From: CAYYFV01 sp964451705
GTDB taxonomy: Bacteria > Patescibacteriota > Gracilibacteria > UBA1369 > GCA-2718715
Reading direction: 5' to 3'
Assembly: GCA_964451705.1 (NCBI GenBank)
Contig: CAYVIV010000022.1
Span: 1-15,156 of the forward strand
DNA: 15,156 nt
Notes under the pieces: model-generated
The model's database searches: none
What the model saw: the letters and a program-made list of their open reading frames with translations, nothing else
Told to the model about the DNA's origin: nothing
Made by a program: the position numbers and the translations under genes
Part shown: positions 1 through 5,689 of the stretch, in pieces
Layout: each line of letters begins with the position of its first letter
How positions within the stretch are numbered: position 1 is the stretch's first letter

Positions 1-45
1 CATATCAAACTAGCATTAGCCGCTACAGCTAAGGCAGCTGGCTAG
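1..45 (+). CDS. Possible 3' end of an upstream gene (partial)
   Basis: Frame 1 is open from the window edge to a TAG at 43-45 and gives a short Ala-rich tail ending LAATAKAAG. The amino-acid mix is plausible for a C-terminus, but 14 codons are too few to name a family or to prove coding. If real, the gene lies upstream on the same strand as the ASCH gene, about 240 bases before it. It could equally be a chance open frame. Confidence 0.25.
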   Translation, partial: HIKLALAATAKAAG

Positions 46-283
46 CCTTGAAAGTTTGTATATTTGCGCAATTTATGATATTTTGAGCTTAATTATGACT
101 CTGGAGCAAAGGCCCTGCCCTAGCTGTGTGGCGTGTGCTCAATGCAACTGTAGCGATTATATTTGCGTATGTGGTAGCAAGCTGTAGCAGGAGTGCCAGC
201 GATGGTAGGAATACCAGTAGTGGTAGGGTGATAGCAGTGGTAGGAGCATCAAGTTGACTGTGATTTAACCTCTATTTAACCTC
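46..283. other. Non-coding stretch with degenerate GTAG-rich repeats
   Basis: I see no supported gene here. Positions 171-246 are low-complexity, with about six loose copies of a GTAG-containing element such as gtggtag, ctgtagcag and gtggtagg. Just before the ASCH start the 10-mer atttaacctc occurs twice, 11 bases apart. A TTGACT hexamer lies upstream of the start, but there is no convincing -10 box at the right distance. A minus-strand frame rich in Leu is open over about 89-250 but has no start codon, so I do not call it. Confidence 0.4.
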
Positions 284-640
284 ATGAAAATGCAAACACA
301 CTATATGTCGCTGCTTAAAAGCCCATTTGAAAAAATGCAATCTGGCCAGAAAACGGTAGAGATTAGACTAAATGACCCTAAAAGACAGAGGCTTAAGCTT
401 GGTGATAAGATTGTCTTTTCTAAACTGGATGATTTAGAGCAAAAGCTTCAAGCCAAAGTTGTAAAACTCTTAAAGTTTAGAACTTTTGCAGAACTGCTAG
501 AACAAGTCCCCATGCAAAAATTTGGTTATGAACCCGAGCATGATAAAACTCTCATGTTGAATAGAATTTATACTATATATAGCAAACAACAAGAGCAGGA
601 ACATGGAATCCTGGCGATTGAGCTGGAATTTAACTGCTAA
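284..640 (+). CDS. ASCH-domain protein
   Basis: This is a 118-residue single-domain protein. The N-terminal pattern MSLLKSPFEKMQSGQKTVE, followed by IRLND, KRQ and a GDKIVF strand near residue 40, matches the ASCH (ASC-1 homology) fold, a PUA-like beta-barrel. ASCH proteins are thought to bind RNA or nucleotides, and a few act as amidohydrolases on modified nucleosides. The exact substrate cannot be read from sequence. The length of about 110-120 residues is typical of stand-alone bacterial ASCH proteins. ATG284 is used; ATG290 and ATG305 are alternatives, and the conserved block begins at the third Met. No clear Shine-Dalgarno site precedes it. It is the only clear plus-strand gene and converges on the large minus-strand gene, whose frameshifted tail ends at 731. 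Confidence 0.85.
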   Translation: MKMQTHYMSLLKSPFEKMQSGQKTVEIRLNDPKRQRLKLGDKIVFSKLDDLEQKLQAKVVKLLKFRTFAELLEQVPMQKFGYEPEHDKTLMLNRIYTIYSKQQEQEHGILAIELEFNC

Positions 641-730
641 ACACTATTTACAAAGCTGATTCTGCTTGTGTGGATTTGGGTCTGGCTATAGCTTTGCCTA
701 CCAAATGGATTTGAAATTTATTTAAACACA
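641..730. other. Convergent intergenic spacer
   Basis: This is the spacer between the end of the ASCH gene and the far end of the frameshifted tail on the other strand. It contains short complementary words (ATTTGG near 675, CCAAAT near 701) that could form a weak, long-looped hairpin. There is no classical GC stem with a T-run, so I do not call a terminator. Confidence 0.3.
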
Positions 731-1036
731 CTAGAATCTACATTTAAGAGATCTAAAATATATATCCCTCATAATATCTTGCACTGAATAAGTTAATGGA
801 GTTTGAGACTGAATTCGACTGAGAATTTGACTGAGATTACTCCAGAGTGCAATTCTGTGCCCCAAGAAAACATCTCTCTGATCGACTTTGTGACCATTTA
901 TTTCAGGTTTTGGCTCGCTCTGCGGGGTTGGCTCAGACGAAGGGGCTGGATCCTCTGGTTCTCCTGTTCCTGGCTGACCTGCTCCTCCTGCTACTTCCTC
1001 ACCTTGATTAACTGCTACTGCTTGACATGTGTGGTG
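731..1036 (-). pseudogene. Out-of-frame 3' tail of the repeat/nuclease gene
   Basis: A minus-strand frame is open for 101 codons, from just after a TAG at 1037-1039 to a TAG at 731-733. It has no usable start near its 5' end; the only ATG is about 15 codons before the stop. Its product continues the style of the upstream gene: a Gly/Pro/Glu-rich linker (GEPEDPAPSSEPTPQSEPKP), then about 55 residues that look globular (HKVDQRDVFLGHRIALWSNL, then ILSRIQSQTPLTYSVQDIMR). The called upstream frame ends at 1008 in an unlikely SSSSS tail that overlaps this one. I read this as the true C-terminus of the large gene, displaced by frameshifts near 1015-1025 and 1171-1180. The alternative is a decayed remnant of a separate gene. 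Confidence 0.5.
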
Positions 1037-2738
1037 CTAAGTTCCACTTGTTGGCCCGCTTGCTCTGTAATTGCATGTTCTTGGCCAATGGTGGCCTCGC
1101 CAGTTGCGTGATTATGGTCTGGCTTAATGGCCAGGGTTGGCTTAGGGGCTGGCGCGGGAGCTGCATTGTCAGCTGTGGGTCCGCTTGCTCTGTAGCTGCA
1201 TCTTCCCGCTGTCCAACAGGGGCAGCCTCGCTAGTTGCGTGATGATGAGCTGGCTTGATCGCAGGGGTTGGCCTAGGGGCTGGTGCTGGAGCGGCATTGT
1301 CATCCTGGCCCGCGTTTTCATTTAGATCTTCGTTTTCAGTTAAGTTGTCATCTAGGTCTGCGTTTTCAGCTAGGTAATCTGGTAGCATTACATGTACTTG
1401 TCTAAGCTTTCCTTCGATCATTGCATTTCCTAGGAAAGGGTCTGGGACTTGTTGTAAGTTGTTGTCTCTTAGGAATTCTAATAGTTCAGTACCTACTAAG
1501 TCATCCAATGAATGTAGCGCTAAAGACTCTATAATACCTTCAATATACTCTTTGATCTCTTGCGTTTGCTTTTTGAGAGTTTGCTCAAAAATAGAATAGA
1601 AGGCATTTTGATAATGCTTGAGTAGTTCTGCATTTTTAACCGTGGCAATATTCTGTAGAGCCTGCGTTAACTGTGTGAACAATTCAATAGCACCTAAATC
1701 ATCTGCAAGTTCCCTCTGGATCTCCTCTAGAAATGGGGTCATTGGGCGAGCCTTGGCGTGGGTGTTTTGCACGCAGGTAAGAACTTTATATTTAAATTTT
1801 TCTTTTAAGTTATTAATTGCATTTAGATGCTTATCAACACATTCATTTATACTAAATGTAGATCCATTTGCTCCCCACTTGATTTCATAAATAGTATCCC
1901 CTACCCTAAAGTCAGCTCGCATACCACAGTATCCTACCATTGCCTTTGCCTCTTTACACCACTTCTCTTCTACTACTAAGCAGTACTGTGGAATAATTTG
2001 TTGATCTGGGTATTTATAAGCTAAGTAAACTCCTATGAGTTGCTCAAAGGCATTGCCCTTGATGGAGTTAATATTTGTTTGTATAGCTTTAATTTTTTTA
2101 GCGTCCTCGTCGTTCGAGTTAGATTTAGAGTTGTCTAGAACTTTATTTAGGCGTTCGAGGGCCCTTTTTTGTCCTTGTTTATATGCTGGAGGTAGCTCAG
2201 TTAGATCGGAGTGTTTGCCAGGCTGTGGGGGTTGGTTTTGTTGAGAGTGTGGATTGTTGCCATTGGGGCTTGGGGTTGGGGTGCTGTCCTGTGATGTTGG
2301 TGGATTCTTTGAGTCTGCGGGGTTGTTTTGGGGTTTTGGGTTTGGGGCTGGGACGTTTGGAGTTTGATTGCTTTCTTTATTCACCAACTCCCCACAACTG
2401 TTCAGGGTAATTCCTAATTCTATGCTAAGGGTTTGAGCCTCTTTTTGAGCATTCTCTCCAAATGTGCCGTATAAAGCTTCGATTAAAATAAACTCTTTAA
2501 ATTCAGATAAGCGGTGTAGGTTATAACATTTTGAGTGTTGTGGGTGGATCATGTTTCCTGTGGCACTCACGCCATGTGGTCTCTCTTGAATATCTAATTG
2601 AATTTTTAGTTTTTGTATATTAACTACTTGTAGATAATACAGATCTTTAAACCCTATACTATCCTCCTCTTTTTTGTTTAAGATCTCTTTGGCGGACTTA
2701 AGCAGCAGATTGTAAATGTCTACTTTTTTGGGGTCCAC
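1008..2738 (-). CDS. C-terminal part of repeat protein with PD-(D/E)XK nuclease-like domain
   Basis: There are 576 codons if started at the GTG at 2736-2738, but that GTG is probably an internal Val codon: this frame joins the coding region beyond the N gap. Residues ~22-120 look like a fourth, diverged copy of the upstream repeat (EFKEFILIEALYGTFGENAQ beside DFQKRLLIKGLDGRYGEKAK). Residues ~121-183 are a Pro/Asn/Gln linker. Residues ~225-330 carry a PD-(D/E)XK pattern: helix GNAFEQLIGVYLAYKYP with Glu232, Asp276 in RADFRVGD, and Glu285-x-Lys287 in YEIKWG. Enzymes of this fold cut nucleic acid with metal ions; the actual target is unknown. After residue ~460 the protein is acidic and Ala/Pro-rich. 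The last ~55 residues appear to be read out of frame (see the tandem duplication at 1050-1301), so the annotated end is doubtful. Confidence 0.7.
   Translation of the reverse strand: MDPKKVDIYNLLLKSAKEILNKKEEDSIGFKDLYYLQVVNIQKLKIQLDIQERPHGVSATGNMIHPQHSKCYNLHRLSEFKEFILIEALYGTFGENAQKEAQTLSIELGITLNSCGELVNKESNQTPNVPAPNPKPQNNPADSKNPPTSQDSTPTPSPNGNNPHSQQNQPPQPGKHSDLTELPPAYKQGQKRALERLNKVLDNSKSNSNDEDAKKIKAIQTNINSIKGNAFEQLIGVYLAYKYPDQQIIPQYCLVVEEKWCKEAKAMVGYCGMRADFRVGDTIYEIKWGANGSTFSINECVDKHLNAINNLKEKFKYKVLTCVQNTHAKARPMTPFLEEIQRELADDLGAIELFTQLTQALQNIATVKNAELLKHYQNAFYSIFEQTLKKQTQEIKEYIEGIIESLALHSLDDLVGTELLEFLRDNNLQQVPDPFLGNAMIEGKLRQVHVMLPDYLAENADLDDNLTENEDLNENAGQDDNAAPAPAPRPTPAIKPAHHHATSEAAPVGQREDAATEQADPQLTMQLPRQPLSQPWPLSQTIITQLARPPLAKNMQLQSKRANKWNLAPHMSSSSS
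1050..1301 (-). repeat. Out-of-frame tandem duplication inside the coding region
   Basis: Two imperfect direct copies lie at 1050-1170 and 1175-1301 (121 and 127 bp), separated by four bases. They share cgcttgctctgta, agttgcgtgat and ttaggggctgg-type words. The offset is 125-131 bp, which is 2 modulo 3. On the minus strand the first-read copy gives DNAAPAPAPRPTPAIKPAHH, and the second gives DNAAPAPAPKPTLAIKPDHN only in a different frame. The same peptide from both copies in different frames is direct evidence of a frameshift between them, near 1171-1180. Confidence 0.75.
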
Positions 2739-2929
2739 TGCTTCTTCTAGTCTTCTTGAATGGGTTCGTTTTTTNNNNNNNNNNNNNNNNNNNNNNNNNN
2801 NNNNNNNNNNNNNNNNNNNNNNNNNNNNNNNNNNNNNNNNNNNNNNNNNNNNNNNNNNNNNNNNNNNNNNNNNNCTACTTTTTTGGGGTCCACTGCTTCT
2901 TCTAGTCTTCTTGAATGGGTTCGTTTTTT
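2720..2929. repeat. 55-bp identical direct repeats flanking a 100-N gap
   Basis: Positions 2720-2774 and 2875-2929 are identical over 55 bp and flank exactly 100 N (2775-2874). A gap of round length with matching contig ends is the usual signature of scaffolding two contigs that actually overlap; 55 is also a common assembler k-mer size. Deleting 155 bp merges the two flanking coding frames in phase. The alternative is a real repeat with unknown sequence between, because the gene is repeat-rich. The flanking 55-mer is not itself part of the 405-bp repeat. Confidence 0.85.
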
Positions 2930-4438
2930 TGCTAATGTAATTTCTTCTCCCTCTAGGGCTACCAAATCACCTTTATCATTTAATTCTTTAAGCTCTAGAT
3001 CTGCAATTGCTTTAGCCTCTTCTTTAACACTCTCTCCATACCAATCGTCTAGGCCCTTTATTAAGAGTTTCTTTTGGAAATCTGTTTTGCTCAGCTGACC
3101 ATCGCCAGTTGATTTTAGGCCTAAGGCTTGTAGGATCTTAGCACTGGACATTATGACCTCTCCATTTTGATCAGTGATTTTGATAGCGTTGATTGCCTCA
3201 CTACGTATATTGTATAAGCTAGTAAAGTCTTTAATCACATAGGTTTTCTTTTCACCCTTACAGGTATATTGAACACTCGTTCCTTCTCCTGCTACTAAGC
3301 TTGCAAACATGCTTGTGGCAGTTCGTTTTTGGGCATCTATCAACTCCTGCCCTTCTAGCTTCACTAACTGATTATCTTTTAGTTTGACACCTTGTTCATC
3401 TGCAAATACCTTTGCTTCTTTTTTTGCTTTCTCTCCATACCTACCGTCTAGGCCCTTTATCAAGAGTCTCTTTTGGAAATCTGTTTTGTTCGGGAAACGC
3501 ACGCCTTTCGAGTGTAGGCCTAAGGCTTGTAGGATCGCCGTAGAGTATATGGGCTCTCCATGTTGATTGGTTGTTTTGATAGCTCTGATTGCCAGAATTG
3601 CCTCACTACGTATATTGTATAAGCTAGTAAAGTCTTTAATCACATAGGTTTTCTTTTCACCCTTACAGGTATATTGAACACTCGTTCCTTCTCCTGCTAC
3701 TAAGCTTGCAAACATGCTTGTGGCAGTTCGTTTTTGGGCATCTATCAACTCCTGCCCTTCTAGCTTCACTAACTTGTTATCTTTTAGTTTGACAGCTTTC
3801 TCATCTGCAATTACCTCTGCTTCGACTTTTGCAAGTACTTTGGCCTCTTTTGTTGCGTCATCTCCATCTGTATCAAGCTGAACTGCACTAGCAACTAATG
3901 GGCAGTTGACATCAGCAACACCATCCTTATCTTCATCACAGGCATCTCCATACCAACCGTCTAGGCCCTTTATCAAGAGTCTCTTTTGGAAGTCTGGTTT
4001 CTTCAGTGCCTCGCCAGTTGATTTTAGGACCAAGGCTTGTAGGATCTCCGTGGAGTGTATGACCTGTCCATGTTGATTGGTTATTTTGATAGCTTTGATT
4101 GCCTCACTAGGTATATTGTATAAGCTAGTAAAGTCTGTAATTACATAGGTTTTGCTGTCACCATCAGAGGTATATTGAAAACTCGTTCCTCCTCCTGCTA
4201 CTAAGTTTGCAAACATGCTTGTGGCAGCTTGTATTTCTTCCTGCTGCTGGCTTGGGGTGGTTTCTGGTGCTTGTGAGTCTGCTGTGTTGTTTAGTTGTAT
4301 TTTTTTACTAGTTTCTTCAGTAATACACCCTGGCGAGATAAGCGTTTGCGCTGGGGCTGGGGCTAACTGATTAACTGGAGTTTCTAGGCTTGAGCTTGGA
4401 CTAGCTATAGCTGCAGATATTTGATCTAGGTTTGACAC
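2875..4438 (-). CDS. N-terminal part of large repeat protein (broken by assembly gap)
   Basis: The gene starts at a GTG (4436-4438); there is no upstream ATG before a stop. About 521 residues are readable before the N gap. Residues 1-70 are Ser/Pro/Gln-rich and carry no signal peptide. Three repeats follow: ~72-237, ~239-372 and ~374-506. Each runs TSMFA-LVAG-GTS-QYT, KTYVI-DFTSLYNI-SEAI, ILQAL, DFQK-LLIKGLD-YG, and a charged KEAK segment ending LVKLEGQEL. Repeats 2 and 3 are nearly identical; repeat 1 is longer because of a Ca-binding-like insert. I do not recognise the repeat family. The frame ends in VDPKKV at the gap and resumes with the same residues beyond it, so with 1008-2738 it should form one 1,091-residue protein. 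In that numbering the nuclease-like residues are E747, D791, E800 and K802. A TTGACA lies at 4491-4496 but has no convincing -10 partner. Confidence 0.75.
3192..3774 (-). repeat. Perfect 178-bp direct repeat at 405-bp spacing
   Basis: Positions 3192-3369 and 3597-3774 match base for base over 178 bp at an offset of 405 bp, which is 135 codons, so the copies stay in frame. Related but diverged sequence continues on both sides, and a third, more diverged copy covers about 4080-4230. Perfect identity in the core with diverged edges suggests recent gene conversion or duplication within the repeat array. Confidence 0.9.
3814..3949 (-). other. Thrombospondin-type-3/EF-hand-like insert in repeat 1
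   Basis: Repeat 1 carries about 36 extra residues (about 164-208) that repeats 2 and 3 lack. The segment GDACDEDKDGVADVNCP resembles a thrombospondin type 3 calcium loop: Asp168, Asp170, Asp172 and Asp176 give a DxDxDGxxD pattern, and Cys167 and Cys179 could pair. A second acidic run, DTDGDD, follows. In that family such loops bind Ca2+ and usually occur in exported proteins. Here no signal peptide is visible, so location and function are open. Confidence 0.5.
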
Positions 4439-4668
4439 TGTTAGATGTTTATAAAAATTTAGATTTTAGCTTTACATAGTTATATATATTTGTCAAGTTA
4501 TTACAAAAGCTTTCATTAGTATCATGAAAATGCCCTCCCACTGCTTGTAAGCAGTGCATTTATGGGGTTTGGCTTGCATAGCAAAAACGCTACTGAGCAT
4601 AATTGGTGTTTGTTGCTGAATTAGGTACTTGGCAATGTATTAAGTGTTTGGTTGAGTGGTAGTGGGGT
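4439..4668. other. Intergenic region between Nudix gene and repeat-protein gene
   Basis: These 230 non-coding bases probably hold the promoter of the repeat protein. A perfect -35 hexamer TTGACA (minus strand, 4491-4496) sits 53 bases before the GTG start in AT-rich DNA. The best -10 candidates match only three of six bases at a spacing of 16, so the promoter is tentative. A strong 18-bp palindrome lies at 4539-4556 (separate entry). Confidence 0.4.
4539..4556 (-). terminator. 18-bp palindrome, possible terminator or operator
   Basis: The sequence cactgctt-gt-aagcagtg is a perfect 8-bp inverted repeat. It lies 113 bases past the Nudix stop and about 100 bases before the next gene's start. 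In the minus direction the stem is followed by GGAGGGCATTTTC, a poor T-run, so it is at best a weak intrinsic terminator. Its position 43 bases upstream of a TTGACA box would also suit an operator. Confidence 0.35.
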
Positions 4669-5286
4669 TTAGTGGCCTAGTAGGCGGGCGGCTTGGAGTA
4701 TAAGCAGGCAGCTTGGGGTGTGCATGATTTCTGAATTCATGACCATTTGAATGGCTTGAGACAAAGGAACTTTTTGCATTTCTATTATTTCACTTGGGTC
4801 TGGGCTGGCTTGTGTAAACTCAAGCTCTTGGGCAAGGAATAAGTCGGCTTTGGTATCGACTATAGATGTAATTGGTTTGGTGTCACCAATATGAGTCCAT
4901 TTGTGGGCGATAATACCAATCTCCTCTTTGAGTTCCCTTTTGGCGGCATCTATAGCTAGTTCGCCTGGGTCGATACAACCACTAACGACTTCTATACTTG
5001 GTTTGCGGATGGCATAGCGGAACTCCTTGGTTAAATAGACATTGTTATCTTTGTCTATAGCTAAAACAGAAACTCCCGAAATAATATTGACAACCCCAAA
5101 GATGCCAGGCTTACCGTCTGGATGAATGACTTTATCTTCACGTACGCTTATCCAAGGGTTTTTATATTTCTCCTCGCTAAAAGTAACTTGCCAAGGCCCG
5201 TTGTGTTTAGGAATGGGATTGCTGTCTGGATCGCTGTCTGGCTTGTTGGGTGGGTTGCTGAGTGGATCGTTGAGTGGATTTTTCAT
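4669..5286 (-). CDS. Nudix hydrolase, ADP-ribose pyrophosphatase-like
   Basis: This 205-residue protein has a complete Nudix box at residues 103-125: Gly103, Glu109, Arg117-Glu118, Glu121-Glu122 and Gly124 fit GX5EX7REUXEEXGU exactly. The upstream block NPWISVREDKVIHPDG and the FGVV strand resemble ADP-sugar pyrophosphatases, so hydrolysis of ADP-ribose or a similar nucleoside diphosphate-X to two phosphates is likely; the substrate is inferred. The glutamates of the box bind the catalytic Mg2+. Residues 3-24 are an unusual run of four-residue repeats (NPLN DPLS NPPN KPDS DPDS) that is not part of the fold. ATG5286 is the only in-frame start before the conserved part, and it has no Shine-Dalgarno site. 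The gene lies 31 bases downstream of tRNA-Val on the same strand and may be read from its transcript. Confidence 0.9.
   Translation of the reverse strand: MKNPLNDPLSNPPNKPDSDPDSNPIPKHNGPWQVTFSEEKYKNPWISVREDKVIHPDGKPGIFGVVNIISGVSVLAIDKDNNVYLTKEFRYAIRKPSIEVVSGCIDPGELAIDAAKRELKEEIGIIAHKWTHIGDTKPITSIVDTKADLFLAQELEFTQASPDPSEIIEMQKVPLSQAIQMVMNSEIMHTPSCLLILQAARLLGH
5215..5280 (-). repeat. 12-bp minisatellite at 5' end of Nudix gene
   Basis: Five degenerate 12-bp units followed by a partial one encode the tetrapeptide pattern [N/D/K]-P-x-[N/S]. The units are in frame, so gain or loss of a unit would lengthen or shorten the N-terminal extension without disturbing the Nudix fold. Confidence 0.7.
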
Positions 5287-5317
5287 TGGCTAAAATTAGT
5301 ATACCTGCATATGATTG

Positions 5318-5394
5318 TGGTGGGCGGTACTGGACTCGAACCAGTGACCTCATCGATGTCAACGATGCGCTCTAGCCACCTGAGCTAACCGCCC
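5318..5394 (-). tRNA. tRNA-Val (GAC anticodon)
   Basis: All four arms are visible on the minus strand. The acceptor stem GGGCGGT pairs with ACCGCCC. The D arm is GCTC-AGGTGGCTA-GAGC. The anticodon stem CATCG/CGATG has loop TTGACAT, giving anticodon GAC (complement of 5358-5360). The T arm is ACTGG-TTCGAGT-CCAGT. The discriminator is A, and the 3' CCA is encoded (5318-5320). GAC reads the GUC and GUU valine codons. The Nudix gene starts 31 bases downstream. No integrase or duplicated tRNA 3' end is seen, so it does not look like an occupied attachment site. Confidence 0.97.
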
Positions 5395-5413
5395 GTATTT
5401 GCTTTGAATGCTT

Positions 5414-5438
5414 ATGCCTTAGAGTGACTCTAGGGCAT
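5414..5438 (-). other. Hairpin in the tRNA-Val leader
   Basis: Positions 5414-5423 pair with 5429-5438 (ten pairs, one of them G-T) around the five-base loop GTGAC. The hairpin sits 20 bases before the tRNA 5' end. It could be a processing or leader structure, or the end of transcripts arriving from the operon upstream. No T-run follows it in the minus direction, which argues against a simple terminator. Confidence 0.4.
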
Positions 5439-5446
5439 TTATAACA
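5438..5446 (-). promoter_or_regulatory. Extended -10 candidate for tRNA-Val
   Basis: On the minus strand TGTTATAAA reads as TG-n-TATAAA, an extended -10 with five of six core matches. There is no good -35 at 16-18 bases. Transcription would begin near 5431, inside the leader hairpin, about 37 bases before the tRNA. Confidence 0.35.
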
Positions 5447-5558
5447 GATACAAATGTGTTTTGATTTTATCATAGCCAAACTAAAAGGCAAGCTGGAACT
5501 TACAAGCTGCCCTACAGCAGCCTGCCTACTGAGATATACTGTGGATTAGTGGAGGATG

Positions 5559-5640
5559 CTGAGGAAGTACCTGAGGGGAACCCTGAGGAAGCACCTGTGG
5601 AGTGACTGAGGGGAGACCGAGGAAAGACCGAGGAAAGACT
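5559..5640. repeat. Degenerate GAGG-rich tandem repeats
   Basis: Two ~24-base units begin ctgaggaagtacctgagg and ctgaggaagcacctgtgg; two 11-base units accgaggaaag follow. They lie just past the end of the 575-aa gene. No reading of them gives a convincing protein, so they look like non-coding minisatellite DNA or decayed linker sequence. Confidence 0.5.
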
Positions 5641-5689
5641 GCGCAATAGCTGGGGCCGCAAGCAGCAACCCTGCTCTGTTACACTTGCT

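Larger units (their letters stand above)
5395..5689. other. Intergenic region upstream of tRNA-Val
   Basis: These 295 bases lie between the 575-aa gene's stop and the tRNA. They hold an extended -10 candidate and a hairpin close to the tRNA, and a GAGG-rich degenerate repeat at 5559-5640. No open frame with a start looks like a gene. Confidence 0.5.

Noticed and set aside
89..250. Minus-strand Leu-rich frame resembling a membrane helix
   Set aside because: No start codon before an upstream stop, and the hydrophobicity comes from low-complexity repeats.
803..1242. Plus-strand open frames at 803-1111 and 1027-1242
   Set aside because: Cys/Trp/Leu-rich composition with no motif; they lie opposite the linker and tail of the minus-strand gene and are antisense shadows.
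2716..2940. Repeat-N-repeat layout as a CRISPR or mobile element
   Set aside because: Only two copies, a round 100-N gap and no spacers or terminal inverted repeats; contig-overlap artefact is simpler.
4539..4556. Palindrome as a confident Rho-independent terminator
   Set aside because: The stem is strong, but no T-run follows on either strand; kept only as a low-confidence entry.
5318..5394. tRNA-Val as an integration site of a genomic island
   Set aside because: No integrase, and I saw no repeated tRNA 3' segment in the window.
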